DNA of 64,000 nucleotides from JBHGAV01 sp041946685 (lineage in GTDB: Bacteria; Acidobacteriota; Terriglobia; Bryobacterales; Bryobacteraceae). The notes beneath the pieces were generated by a model. That model was not told the origin of the DNA, made no database searches, and saw only the letters and a program-made list of their open reading frames with translations. Where the stretch lies: NCBI GenBank assembly GCA_041946685.1, contig JBHGAV010000012.1, forward strand, positions 1-64,000, read 5' to 3'. A program made the position numbers and the translations under genes. Below, piece by piece: positions 16,736 through 25,291 of the stretch (positions are counted from its first letter, which is position 1; every line of letters starts with the position of its first letter).

Positions 16736-18031
16736 GTGACACAGACATCGCAGAGGAATATGTACCTCAGCGGAGCACTGCTGCTCATGCTCGGGGAAAT
16801 CATCCTGCTGGCCGGCGGCAACGCCGCTCTGCCGGTATCAGGACTCGTGCTGTTCCTGATGTTCTACGCGTTCTCCTATACCGTCAAGAACACGAAGACG
16901 TTTTCCGGACTGGCATTCACATTTCAGATCTTCGCCTTCTGCGCGTTCACCCTGTACTTCCCGTACATGTTCACCGACTGGGGTTTCGACACGAAGGTGC
17001 TGATTGTGCCTTCGGTCCAGCTCATCATGTTCGGCATGGGCACCAAGCTTGCGCTCGCGGATTTCGCCCGAGAATTCAAGAAGCCGTGGAAGATCCTGGT
17101 GGGGACAGCGCTGGGCTACATTTTGATGCCGGCGGCGGGGCTCTTCATCATTAAGGTCTATGAATTCCCGGCGGAGGTGGCCGCGGGTATCATCCTCATC
17201 GGCGTTTGCCCGACCGGCGCAGCGTCGAACGTGATGACTTATCTCGCCCGCGGCAACCTCGCTCTGGCGCTGAGCCTCACCATGCTGGCGACGTTCATCT
17301 CGCCTTTCGCCACCCCATTCATCATGCAACTGTGCGCGGGACAGCTCATCAAGGTGGACACGATCGGGATGATGATCGGCATCCTGAACATGGTGATGGT
17401 GCCGGTTGCAGCCGGATTAATCTGCAATAAGATCCTTTACGGCAAGGTGGCTTGGTTCGGCAAAGCGGGGAACCTGATTGGCCTGGCGATCGCCTGCTTC
17501 GTGGCGGGCCTGGGACTGATCTTCGTGCCGTTCGCGCCTTGGGTAAGGAGCCTGCAATCCGGCCTGGTGCTGGTGTGCTGGGCCGTAGGGGCCGTTTCCT
17601 TCACCAAGATGATGGTGGAGCGCGCGCAAGGCCCGGCGAACTGGATGGAGATGGTGCTTCCCAAGCTGTCGCTTACTTCCATCATGTTGTACATCATCAT
17701 CGTGGCGGCGCACAATAAAGATGTCCTCCTGAGTATCGGCCCGCCGTTGTTCGTGGCAACCATTGCGCACAACACGTTGGGCTTCATCCTTGGGTGGATA
17801 TCGGCGAAGGCGCTCCGGCTCGATGATGCGGACACGCGCGCTCTGGTCATCCAGGTGGGTCTGAAGAACGCCGGTGTGGGCGTCGGCCTGGCATATGATG
17901 TTCTTAAGAGTTCCAGCGCCGCACTGGCCTCGCTCATTTTTGGCACTTGGATGAACATTTCCGGTTCCACGCTGGCCAACTTCTGGCGCCAGCGCGAGCC
18001 GCGGGTCCGGCAGGCCGCGCCAGCAGCGTAA
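16736..18031 (+). CDS. Bile acid:sodium symporter (BASS) family transporter
   Basis: A 431-residue polytopic membrane protein with about ten hydrophobic helices. BASS-family signatures are MFGMGTKLALADFAREFKKP, GVCPTGAASNVMTYLARGN and the C-terminal GTWMNISGSTLANFW. The start is GTG 16736, preceded by AAGGAGC five bases upstream; the kinase stop is 10 bases before it, so the two are co-transcribed. BASS proteins use a sodium gradient to import organic anions. Here the neighbours suggest import of the sugar acid or polyol that the kinase and aldolase act on. The direction and substrate are inference. Confidence 0.85.
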   Translation: MTQTSQRNMYLSGALLLMLGEIILLAGGNAALPVSGLVLFLMFYAFSYTVKNTKTFSGLAFTFQIFAFCAFTLYFPYMFTDWGFDTKVLIVPSVQLIMFGMGTKLALADFAREFKKPWKILVGTALGYILMPAAGLFIIKVYEFPAEVAAGIILIGVCPTGAASNVMTYLARGNLALALSLTMLATFISPFATPFIMQLCAGQLIKVDTIGMMIGILNMVMVPVAAGLICNKILYGKVAWFGKAGNLIGLAIACFVAGLGLIFVPFAPWVRSLQSGLVLVCWAVGAVSFTKMMVERAQGPANWMEMVLPKLSLTSIMLYIIIVAAHNKDVLLSIGPPLFVATIAHNTLGFILGWISAKALRLDDADTRALVIQVGLKNAGVGVGLAYDVLKSSSAALASLIFGTWMNISGSTLANFWRQREPRVRQAAPAA

Positions 18032-18065
18032 GAGGGATAACGACAGATTTCTGGGGAGGTGCTGA

Positions 18066-19268
18066 ATGTCTGAGAGCGTAATAGAGAGACTGATGAAGAC
18101 GAATCCCAGCATGGAAGTATGGTGGGATTCTTCCCCGCTGGTGTTCGAGAAGTGGGCTGCCAAGATGGTTGCGGCTGCTCCGGAGGCGAAGAAGGACGAG
18201 ATGGCCGCTCAGGTCGGACGTCTCTTTGTGACGTCGGATCCGGCCTCCAGCGTTTTTCGGGGCTGTACGACCAATCCCCCGCTCTCGCTTACGGCGGTCA
18301 AGAGCGACCCCAAGTACTGGGATGCGCGCATCGACGAGATCATCGCGGCCAACCCCGGAATCAGCCAGAATCAGCTTTTCTGGAAGACCTACAAGACCGT
18401 GATCCAGAAGGGCGCCGAGATGATGCTGCCCATCTGGGAGGCGTCCGGCGGCCGATACGGGTTCGTCTCGGGACAACTCGATCCGCGCCTGTTCACCGAG
18501 ACTGAGATTATGTTCCAGCAGGCGGACGAGATCGCCGCCCTGGGCAAGAACATCATGGTCAAGGTGCCGGCCAGCCAGCAGGGACCGGACGTGGTCCGGT
18601 ACCTGACCTCGAAGGGGATTTCGACCAACGTCACCACCTGTTTCACGGTGCCGCAGATCATGGAAGTGGCCCGGGCGGCGCGGGAAGGCCTGGAGATCGC
18701 GAAGAAGAACAAAGTCGACATGTCCAGGTGGCGAGCCGTGATCACTCACATGCTGGCGCGGCTGATCGAGCGGCCGGAGTTGATGAAGCAGGCCGAGCAC
18801 TACAAGGTGGAGGTCACCGAGGCTGACCGCAAGTGGTTCGGAATCGCGGTGTTCAAGCGGGCCTGCCAGTTGATCTGGGAGGGCGGCTATCCCAGCAAGA
18901 TGCTGCTCTGCTCGGTGCGGCCGGGGCCGTACGTAGCTGGCAAGACCCGCTACTGGGACATCGAGGAGATGGCCGGCGCGGACGTGGTGTTCACGCTTCC
19001 GCCGGTAGCGCTGGAGCCCCTGTTTCAGCTTGACGAAGACCTGATCTTCGATCCGGAGGCGATCCATCGGCCCGTTCCGGCCGCATCTCTGGAGAAGATG
19101 CTGAAGCTTCCGTACTGCATGCAGGCGTACGAACCGCACGGCCTGTCGCCGGATCAGTTCAATACGCACCCGGCGACCGTCTATACGGTGAACGAGTTCA
19201 GCAAGGCCTCCGCCGGGCTCGAGGAATACGTGGGTCAGCGGCTGGCGCTGGCCGGGGCGAGAGCCTAA
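18066..19268 (+). CDS. Transaldolase-like protein, extended
   Basis: A 400-residue class I transaldolase-like enzyme. It has GCTTNPPLSL (T68-N70), the Schiff-base lysine region NIMVKVPAS (K166) and a downstream TNVTTCFTVPQ strand, which place it in the transaldolase/fructose-6-phosphate aldolase fold. It is longer than the usual 215-380 residues. It has an N-terminal segment with MEVWWDSSPLVFEKW and inserts including DMSRWRAVITHMLARLIERP and CSVRPGPYVAGKTRYW. CTGGGGAGGT is a strong ribosome site. It ends the kinase-transporter operon and overlaps the convergent methyltransferase-like gene by four bases. It probably moves a dihydroxyacetone unit from the phosphorylated sugar; classical transaldolase activity is not certain. 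Confidence 0.8.
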   Translation: MSESVIERLMKTNPSMEVWWDSSPLVFEKWAAKMVAAAPEAKKDEMAAQVGRLFVTSDPASSVFRGCTTNPPLSLTAVKSDPKYWDARIDEIIAANPGISQNQLFWKTYKTVIQKGAEMMLPIWEASGGRYGFVSGQLDPRLFTETEIMFQQADEIAALGKNIMVKVPASQQGPDVVRYLTSKGISTNVTTCFTVPQIMEVARAAREGLEIAKKNKVDMSRWRAVITHMLARLIERPELMKQAEHYKVEVTEADRKWFGIAVFKRACQLIWEGGYPSKMLLCSVRPGPYVAGKTRYWDIEEMAGADVVFTLPPVALEPLFQLDEDLIFDPEAIHRPVPAASLEKMLKLPYCMQAYEPHGLSPDQFNTHPATVYTVNEFSKASAGLEEYVGQRLALAGARA

Positions 19269-19849
19269 GGGCCTGCGGGTAGGGGGGTCTGCGGTAGCTG
19301 GCTCTTGCCTTCCGGGATCGTCCAGAAGAACAGCCGGTGTCCTCCGATTTCGATGGTTTTCTCGGGCTTCCAGTCGCCCAGGTCGAAGTCGTGGGCCACG
19401 ATCCGCGTGCCGGGCCGCAGCTCTTTCCATAGCTTCGGACGGAGCCTGGTCAGCCTCGCGGGCAACAGGTAGAGCGTCACCACCGTCGCGGGGCTGAGGT
19501 CCGTGGTGAACAGATCCTCATTGCGGAACGTCACTCTTTCCGTCACCCCTTCCCGTTGGGCGTTGTCGTTGGCTTCCTTGATCCGCTCGGGATTGATGTC
19601 GATCCCGACTCCCCGTGCGCCCAGCTTGGCGGCGCTGATCACGATGCGCCCGTCGCCGCAACCCAGGTCGTAGACGGCGTCCGTCTTCTTTACCTCCGCG
19701 AGCTTCAGCATTTCGTCCACGACCTCTTGAGGACTGGGAACATAAATCGGGGGCGGATCGGTATCCTCCTCCTGGGCGAAAGCGGGAGAAAGGCACAATA
19801 CGAGCCCGGCCAACCGGACGAATGCGGGCAGACTCTTCGCGAACCGCAT
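19265..19849 (-). CDS. Signal-peptide-bearing class I SAM methyltransferase-like protein
   Basis: A 194-residue protein starting MRFAKSLPAF, with a hydrophobic segment and a likely cleavage at SPAFA/QEE (about residue 27), then a Rossmann methyltransferase domain: VYDLGCGDGRIVISAAK (motif I), GVGIDINPERI (acidic motif II), and a NEDLFTTDLSPATVVTLYLL segment. GGGAGGTCG lies upstream of the ATG, and a TATACT box reads on the minus strand at 19883-19888. A longer frame to 19990 would overlap divergent fabI. Export of a SAM-using fold is unusual; it may bind another ligand or be membrane-anchored. The target is unknown. Confidence 0.75.
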   Translation of the reverse strand: MRFAKSLPAFVRLAGLVLCLSPAFAQEEDTDPPPIYVPSPQEVVDEMLKLAEVKKTDAVYDLGCGDGRIVISAAKLGARGVGIDINPERIKEANDNAQREGVTERVTFRNEDLFTTDLSPATVVTLYLLPARLTRLRPKLWKELRPGTRIVAHDFDLGDWKPEKTIEIGGHRLFFWTIPEGKSQLPQTPLPAGP

Positions 19850-19925
19850 AGGGCAGTGTTTTCGACCTCCCGGCACCAGCCAAGTATATCTCAGGCGGGC
19901 CGCGGGACCCCACCCCAGGGTAGGG

Positions 19926-19931
19926 TACAAT
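19926..19931 (+). promoter_or_regulatory. -10 box before fabI
   Basis: TACAAT ends nine bases before the fabI ATG (19941), predicting a leader of only a few bases. No Shine-Dalgarno motif precedes this ATG, which fits leaderless initiation. Confidence 0.4.
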
Positions 19932-19940
19932 AGCGGCTTC

Positions 19941-20711
19941 ATGGCAGGTCTGCTGGAGGGCAAGACCGCCCTCGTCCTGGGAATCGCCAACAGGTGGAGC
20001 TTGGCCTATGCGATCGCGGAAGCCTTTCGCCGCGAAGGGGCCAGGCTCCTCGTCACCTACCAGGGCGAGAGGCAGCGGGAAACGGTCGAGACGCTGGGAG
20101 CAGAGCTTGGCGCGGGCCGGGTGCTGGGCTGTGACGTTGCCCAGGACGAAGAACTGGAGCGCCTGGCGGCCGAGATCGGGAGAGAGGAGCCGAGGCTGGA
20201 TGCAGTGGTTCACAGCATAGCCTATGCCAACCGCGAGGACCTGACGCGCCCTTTCCTGGAGACCTCGCGGGCGGGATTTCTGGTGGCGCAGGACGTAAGC
20301 GCGTACTCGCTGGTGTCCATCGCCCGCGCCGTGGCGCCACTGATGAAGGAGGGCGGTTCTATCACCACGCTCACCTATCTCGGCGCGACCCGGGTGATTC
20401 CCAACTACAACGTGATGGGGGTGGCCAAGGCGGCGCTGGAATCGGCCGTCCGTTACCTGGCCAGCGATCTGGGGCCGCGGGCTATCCGGGTGAACGCCAT
20501 CTCGGCTGGACCGGTGAAGACTGCGTCGGCCCGGGCGATCAAGGATTTCTCGGGCATTCTGGACTTCGTGGCCCAGCGCGCCCCCTTGCGCCGGAACACA
20601 GACCCGGCGGAGGTGGCCGACGCGGCGGTCTTTCTGGCCGGCGACCTGGGGCGCGGGATCACGGGCAACATCCTGTTTGTGGACGCCGGTTTCCAGGTCA
20701 TGGGGCTGTAG
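19941..20711 (+). CDS. fabI: Enoyl-[acyl-carrier-protein] reductase FabI
   Basis: A 256-residue short-chain dehydrogenase-type reductase. It reduces trans-2-enoyl-ACP with NAD(P)H in the last step of each fatty-acid elongation cycle. It has the FabI nucleotide loop LGIANRWSLAYAIA and LLVTYQGERQRE, and HSIAYANREDL. The catalytic residues fall at the Escherichia coli FabI positions: Y146 (TLTYLGA), Y156 and K163 (NYNVMGVAKAALE). The C-terminal motif ITGNILFVDAGFQVMG is present. It is monocistronic, transcribed divergently from the methyltransferase-like gene. Confidence 0.97.
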   Translation: MAGLLEGKTALVLGIANRWSLAYAIAEAFRREGARLLVTYQGERQRETVETLGAELGAGRVLGCDVAQDEELERLAAEIGREEPRLDAVVHSIAYANREDLTRPFLETSRAGFLVAQDVSAYSLVSIARAVAPLMKEGGSITTLTYLGATRVIPNYNVMGVAKAALESAVRYLASDLGPRAIRVNAISAGPVKTASARAIKDFSGILDFVAQRAPLRRNTDPAEVADAAVFLAGDLGRGITGNILFVDAGFQVMGL

Positions 20712-20723
20712 CCGGCGGGCGCG

Positions 20724-20753
20724 TTGACAGACATTTGACGGCATTCTTATTAT
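20724..20753 (+). promoter_or_regulatory. Sigma-70-type promoter of the Gld-type ABC operon
   Basis: TTGACA at 20724-20729 and TATTAT at 20748-20753 with an 18-base spacer. The predicted start near 20760 gives a 5' leader of about 66 bases before ATG 20826, and argues against a start at the earlier in-frame ATG 20757. Confidence 0.6.
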
Positions 20754-20825
20754 GAGATGGGAGCCCCGCTAGGGGGGACGCCCAGCCCTCGAGCAAGTGT
20801 TGGATTACTCTCCGAGACGAACAAC

Positions 20826-21800
20826 ATGATCAAGGTTGAAGGTCTGACCAAGCGATACGCGCGTACTGTCGCCGTGGACAACATTTCCTTCGAAGTCGAG
20901 AAGGGCCGTATCGTCGGCTTCCTCGGTCCGAACGGGGCGGGGAAGACCACCACGATGCGGATTCTCACCTGCTTCTTGCCGCCGACGCATGGCACCGCGG
21001 AAGTGGCCGGTTTTGATGTTCTCCAACGTCCGTTGGAGGTCAAGAAACGGATCGGCTACCTGCCCGAGACTCCTCCTCTTTACCCCGAAATGGAGGTTGT
21101 CGAGTACCTGAGCTTTGTGGCGAGGCTGAAAGGGATACCTACGGGGGAGATCAAGGCGCGGGTGGACCAGGTGATGGAGCGCTGCGCCATCGGCGACGTC
21201 CGGAACTTCTTGCAGAGCAAGCTGTCCAAAGGGTACCGGCAGCGGGTGGGCCTGGCCCAGGCCATCATCCACAACCCCGACGTGCTGATCCTGGACGAGC
21301 CTACCGCGGGCCTGGACCCCAAGCAGATCATCGAGACCCGGCAGCTCATCAAGAGCCTGGCAGGGGATCACACCATCATTCTGAGCACGCACATCCTGCC
21401 GGAAGTTGAGCAGACCTGCGAACAGGTGATCATCATCACTAAGGGCAGGCTGGTCGCCACGGATTCCGTCGAGAATTTGACCAGGAGGCTGCGGGGCTCG
21501 GAGGCGATCGCCGTCGAGGTGGAAGGGCGGGACTCCGAGCTGGACGCCGGTCAGGTTCGCCAGCGGCTGGAACAGGTGCCGGGCGTGAGCCGTGTCGTTC
21601 CCAAGGAGACAAGCGCCAACCGGTGCGGGTTCGAGGTGGAAAGCCTGCAGGGGCGCGCGATTCGCGGCGAGGTGGCGCGCGCGGTGGTCGAAGGAGGTTG
21701 GAATCTGACCGAGTTGCGCTCGCTGGCCTTCAGTCTCGAAGAGGTCTTCCTGCAGTTGACGGCGACCGAGGAAGCGGGCGCCGCCGGAGGTGAGAAGTGA
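20826..21800 (+). CDS. ABC transporter ATP-binding protein, GldA-like
   Basis: A 324-residue ABC ATPase. It has Walker A GFLGPNGAGKTTTMRIL, a Q-loop region YLPETPPLYPEM, signature LSKGYRQRVGLAQA, Walker B VLILDEPTAGLDP and the switch histidine in ILSTHILPEVE. The C-terminal extension (from about residue 215) ends EEVFLQLTATEE, typical of the ABC-2/GldA group. It is the first gene of a four-gene operon with a permease, a GldG-like protein and a DUF4340 protein. GTGA overlap couples it to the permease. In gliding Bacteroidetes GldA-F-G supports motility; in other phyla the cargo is unknown. Confidence 0.9.
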   Translation: MIKVEGLTKRYARTVAVDNISFEVEKGRIVGFLGPNGAGKTTTMRILTCFLPPTHGTAEVAGFDVLQRPLEVKKRIGYLPETPPLYPEMEVVEYLSFVARLKGIPTGEIKARVDQVMERCAIGDVRNFLQSKLSKGYRQRVGLAQAIIHNPDVLILDEPTAGLDPKQIIETRQLIKSLAGDHTIILSTHILPEVEQTCEQVIIITKGRLVATDSVENLTRRLRGSEAIAVEVEGRDSELDAGQVRQRLEQVPGVSRVVPKETSANRCGFEVESLQGRAIRGEVARAVVEGGWNLTELRSLAFSLEEVFLQLTATEEAGAAGGEK

Positions 21801-22564
21801 GGAATACCTGGGCCATTTATCGCAAGGAACTCAAGAGCTATTTCGCGTCTCCGATCGCCTACCTGCTCATGGCCGCCTTCGCCCTGATCTTCGGGTATTT
21901 CTTTTACGCGGCCACGGCGATCTTCGTGAGCCGGAGCATGGAGTCGCAGATGATGGGCCGCGGCATGCCGATGGACATGAACGAATGGGTGATCCGCCCG
22001 CTGCTGATGAACGTGAGCGTGATCGCGCTGTTCCTGATCCCGATGGTAACCATGCGGCTGTTCGCAGAGGAGAAGCGCTCCGGCACCATCGAGTTGCTGC
22101 TGACATCGCCCGTTCGCGACATCGAGATCATCCTGGCAAAGTGGTTGGCGGCGGTCACCCTGCTGGCGTGCATTCTGGGGATATCGGCGCTGAACCTGAC
22201 CTTCTTGTTCGTGCACGGCAAGCCCGATTGGCGGCCGATCCTCATCGGCTACCTGGGATTGCTGCTCCAGGGGGGAGCGCTGCTGGCGGTCGGAACTTTC
22301 ATCTCGACGACTACCAAGAACCAGATCATCGCTGGCGGAGCCACCTTTGCGGCCTGCCTTCTGTTGTGGATTCTGGACTGGGTCAGCTCCTACGAGACGG
22401 CAGCCTGGGCCAAGGTGATGACGTACCTGTCCGTGGTTACTCACTTCGAGCCCTTCTCCAAGGGCGTTCTGGACACCAAGGACGTCGTCTTCTACCTCAC
22501 GGTGATCTTCCTGGGGCTGTTTCTGACGGCGCGATCGATGGAATCTCTTCGGTGGAGGGCCTAA
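21797..22564 (+). CDS. ABC-2 type permease, GldF-like
   Basis: A 255-residue inner-membrane protein with six hydrophobic helices. It begins with the typical amphipathic MRNTWAIYRKELKSYFASPI and contains the ABC-2 membrane motif MRLFAEEKRSGTIELLLTSP. The GTG start at 21797 overlaps the ATPase stop by four bases. It provides the membrane channel for the preceding ATPase. The GldG-like gene begins three bases after its stop. Confidence 0.88.
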   Translation: MRNTWAIYRKELKSYFASPIAYLLMAAFALIFGYFFYAATAIFVSRSMESQMMGRGMPMDMNEWVIRPLLMNVSVIALFLIPMVTMRLFAEEKRSGTIELLLTSPVRDIEIILAKWLAAVTLLACILGISALNLTFLFVHGKPDWRPILIGYLGLLLQGGALLAVGTFISTTTKNQIIAGGATFAACLLLWILDWVSSYETAAWAKVMTYLSVVTHFEPFSKGVLDTKDVVFYLTVIFLGLFLTARSMESLRWRA

Positions 22565-22567
22565 CCT

Positions 22568-23944
22568 ATGAAATTCGGCTGGGTGAAAGCCAGACAGACG
22601 AAGTACACGGCGTACCTGATCGCCTACCTGGTGGTGGTGTTGGCGATTCTGACGGCAGCCAACTGGCTCGCCAATCGTCACAACTACTCCTACGACTCGA
22701 CGGCGACCAAGCGCTTCAGCCTCTCCGATCAGACCGCGAAGGTGGTCAAGGGCCTCAAGCAGGACGCCAGGATCAGCTACTACGACCGGACCAGCCAATT
22801 TGCTTCGGCGCGCGACCTGCTCGACCGCTACGACAACCTCTCGACCAAGCTGACGGTGGCGTACGTGGACCCGGACAAGAAGCCGCAGGTCGCCAAGGCG
22901 AACGGCGTCCGGACCTATGGAACCATCTTCGTCGAGGCCAACGGCAAGAAGGAAGAAGCCAAGAGCCTGACGGAGGAGGAGGTCACCGGCGCTCTCATCC
23001 GGGCGCTCAAAGGCGGTCAGCGGACGGCCTGCGCCGTGTCGGGCAGCGGCGAGCACAGCCTGGACGAGACCGAGCGCACCAGCTACTCCAGCCTGAAGGA
23101 GCTGCTGGAGAGAAACAACTACAAGACGCAGACGATTTCGCTCCTCCAGAAGCCCGAGGTGCCGAAGGAGTGCACCATCCTGATTGTGGGCGGCCCGCGC
23201 TTCGACTACGTTGAACCCTCGGTGAAGGCGATCGAATCCTACGTCCAGGGAGGCGGGCGCGCTCTGATCATGCTGGACCCGCCGCTGAAACTCGGAAGGG
23301 ACGACGTCAGCGAGAATCCGGGCCTCCTCAAGATGCTCGAAGGCTGGGGTGTGACGATGGCCAAGGACCTGGTGCTGGATACCAGCGGTATCGGCCAGAT
23401 CTTCGGGCTGGGTCCGGAGGTTCCCCTTGTGACGTCCTACGAGACGCACCCCATCGTCCGCGAGATGAAGTCCATCGCGACGGCCATGCCGCTGGCGCGC
23501 AGCCTCGACGTCAAGAGCACTGGCAAGGTCAGCGCGGAGAAGCTGTTCGCAACTTCCGAGAACAGCTTTGCCACCAGCAACCTGAGTTCGGCGGCGATCC
23601 GCATCAATCCGGCCAAGGACAAGAAAGGGCCTTTGACCCTCGCCGCCGCCGGGACCTACAGCCCCGGTGAGGGAGGCACGCAGGGCCGGTTCGTGGTGGT
23701 GGGCTCCTCAGCCTGGGCCGCCAACTACATCCTGCCGTTCAACGGCAACCGCGACCTGTTCCTGAACATGATGAACTGGCTCAGCTCGGATGAGGACCTG
23801 ATCTCGATCCGGCCGAAGGAGCCCGAGGACCGCCGGCTGTCGCTCACCCGCCAGCAGATGACCACGGTCTTCTACTCGAGCGTGGTGGGATTGCCTGTGC
23901 TGGTGATCTTGGCCGGTCTGGGAGTCTGGTGGCGAAGGAGGTAG
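22568..23944 (+). CDS. GldG-like ABC-type transport protein
   Basis: A 458-residue protein with one N-terminal membrane helix (about 16-36), a large periplasmic domain and one C-terminal helix (about 433-454) ending in WWRRR. The periplasmic part contains RFSLSDQTAKVVKGLKQD and an IVGGPRFDYVEPSVKAIESY segment with YVQGGGRALIMLDPP, characteristic of the GldG/ABC-associated DUF4350-like fold. It is the third gene of the operon. The likely role is a membrane-anchored subunit of the GldA-F complex, perhaps in cell-envelope organisation. Confidence 0.85.
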   Translation: MKFGWVKARQTKYTAYLIAYLVVVLAILTAANWLANRHNYSYDSTATKRFSLSDQTAKVVKGLKQDARISYYDRTSQFASARDLLDRYDNLSTKLTVAYVDPDKKPQVAKANGVRTYGTIFVEANGKKEEAKSLTEEEVTGALIRALKGGQRTACAVSGSGEHSLDETERTSYSSLKELLERNNYKTQTISLLQKPEVPKECTILIVGGPRFDYVEPSVKAIESYVQGGGRALIMLDPPLKLGRDDVSENPGLLKMLEGWGVTMAKDLVLDTSGIGQIFGLGPEVPLVTSYETHPIVREMKSIATAMPLARSLDVKSTGKVSAEKLFATSENSFATSNLSSAAIRINPAKDKKGPLTLAAAGTYSPGEGGTQGRFVVVGSSAWAANYILPFNGNRDLFLNMMNWLSSDEDLISIRPKEPEDRRLSLTRQQMTTVFYSSVVGLPVLVILAGLGVWWRRR

Positions 23945-23947
23945 GCC

Positions 23948-25291
23948 ATGCGGATTCGCGGACTGCTGATTGCGCTGGTGGTGCTGGCGGCGCTGGGCGG
24001 CGGCATCTACTGGTCCAACAAGGTCAAGAAGGCGCAGGAGGGAAAGCCCGTCCCGGACGCGCCGCCTCAGATCCTCACCATTGCCCAGGACCAGTTCAAG
24101 CGGCTTGAGATCCGCAGAGCCGGGGCTGAGCCGGTCGTGCTGGAAAAGGCCGATTCCGGCAAGTGGGAGATGCTCTCGGCCCCCAAATGGCCGGTAGACC
24201 AGTACGCCGCCGACGGCATCGTGAACACGCTCTCCTCGCTCGCCTCCGAGCGGCTGGTGGAAGAGACCGCCTCGGACCTGGGCCAGTTCGGCCTGGGGTC
24301 GCCTGCCCTGGAAGTCCTCATCGGCCGCAAGGATGGCAAGACTCACAGATTGCTCGTGGGCGACGACACGCCGGCGGGCGGAGGCAGCTTTGCGAAACTG
24401 GAGGGCGACCCACGCATCTTCACCATCGCTTCGTACAGCAAGACCAGCCTTGAGAAGACTCCCCGCGATCTGCGCGACAAGCGCCTGCTGACCTTCGATG
24501 CCGAGAAACTGTCGCGAGTCGAGCTGACCGCGAAGGGGCAAACCGTCGAGTTCGGCAAGAACGCGCAGAGCGAATGGCAGATCATCCGGCCGCGGCCGCT
24601 CCGGGCCGACGGCGGCCAGGTTGAGGACCTCATCCGCAAGTTGACCGACGCCAGGATGGACTCATTGGCGACCGACGAGGACGACAAGAAGGCCGCTGCG
24701 GCGTTTGCGGGGGCTTCGCTGGCCGGACGGGCAACCGTCACGGACGCTTCCGGAACGCAGGTGCTCGAAGTGCGGCGCGACAAGGACAAGAACTACTACG
24801 CCCGGGGAAGCGCCGCGGAGGGAGTTCACAAGGTCACAAGCGATCTGGGCGAGGCCCTGGAGAAGGGCCTCGACGATTTCCGAAACAAGAAGGTTTTCGA
24901 CTTCGGTTTCAGCGATCCGACGAAGGTGGAAATCCGCGACGGCGCCCGGAAGGCCACCTATGTGAAGCAGACGGACAAGTGGATGTCCGGCTCCACCCAG
25001 ATGGACGCGGCCACCGTCAACGTGCTGATGGATAAGCTTCGGGACCTGTCGGCCATCAAGTTCGTGGATAGCGCGCCGGCCGAGGCCGTTTTCGAAGCTG
25101 CCGTAACCTGGAGCGGCGGCGCGAGGACCGAGAAGGTCCTGATCTCCAGGCAGGGCGCGCGGTGTTTCGCCCGGCGCGAGAACGAGCCCTCGGTCTATGA
25201 GCTCGATCCCAAGGCGCTGGAGGAGATTCAGAAGGCCTTCGGCGAGATCAAATCGTACCAGCCACCCAAACAGGACAACAAGAAGAAGTGA
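23948..25291 (+). CDS. DUF4340 domain-containing protein
   Basis: A 447-residue protein with an N-terminal membrane anchor (residues 5-25, GLLIALVVLAALGGGIYW) and a repeated beta-rich periplasmic region. DUF4340 landmarks include WEMLSAPKWPVDQYAADGIV, LGQFGLGSPALEVLIG and KTPRDLRDKRLLTFD. DUF4340 proteins usually follow GldG-like genes, as here. The three-base spacing before it and the four-base overlap (GTGA) with pncB place it inside one long transcription unit. Molecular function is not established. Confidence 0.88.
   Translation: MRIRGLLIALVVLAALGGGIYWSNKVKKAQEGKPVPDAPPQILTIAQDQFKRLEIRRAGAEPVVLEKADSGKWEMLSAPKWPVDQYAADGIVNTLSSLASERLVEETASDLGQFGLGSPALEVLIGRKDGKTHRLLVGDDTPAGGGSFAKLEGDPRIFTIASYSKTSLEKTPRDLRDKRLLTFDAEKLSRVELTAKGQTVEFGKNAQSEWQIIRPRPLRADGGQVEDLIRKLTDARMDSLATDEDDKKAAAAFAGASLAGRATVTDASGTQVLEVRRDKDKNYYARGSAAEGVHKVTSDLGEALEKGLDDFRNKKVFDFGFSDPTKVEIRDGARKATYVKQTDKWMSGSTQMDAATVNVLMDKLRDLSAIKFVDSAPAEAVFEAAVTWSGGARTEKVLISRQGARCFARRENEPSVYELDPKALEEIQKAFGEIKSYQPPKQDNKKK

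Noticed and set aside
21551..23449. A 632-codon minus-strand frame over the ABC operon
   Set aside because: Antisense of three recognised, tightly coupled genes; Gln/His/Arg-rich low-information translation.
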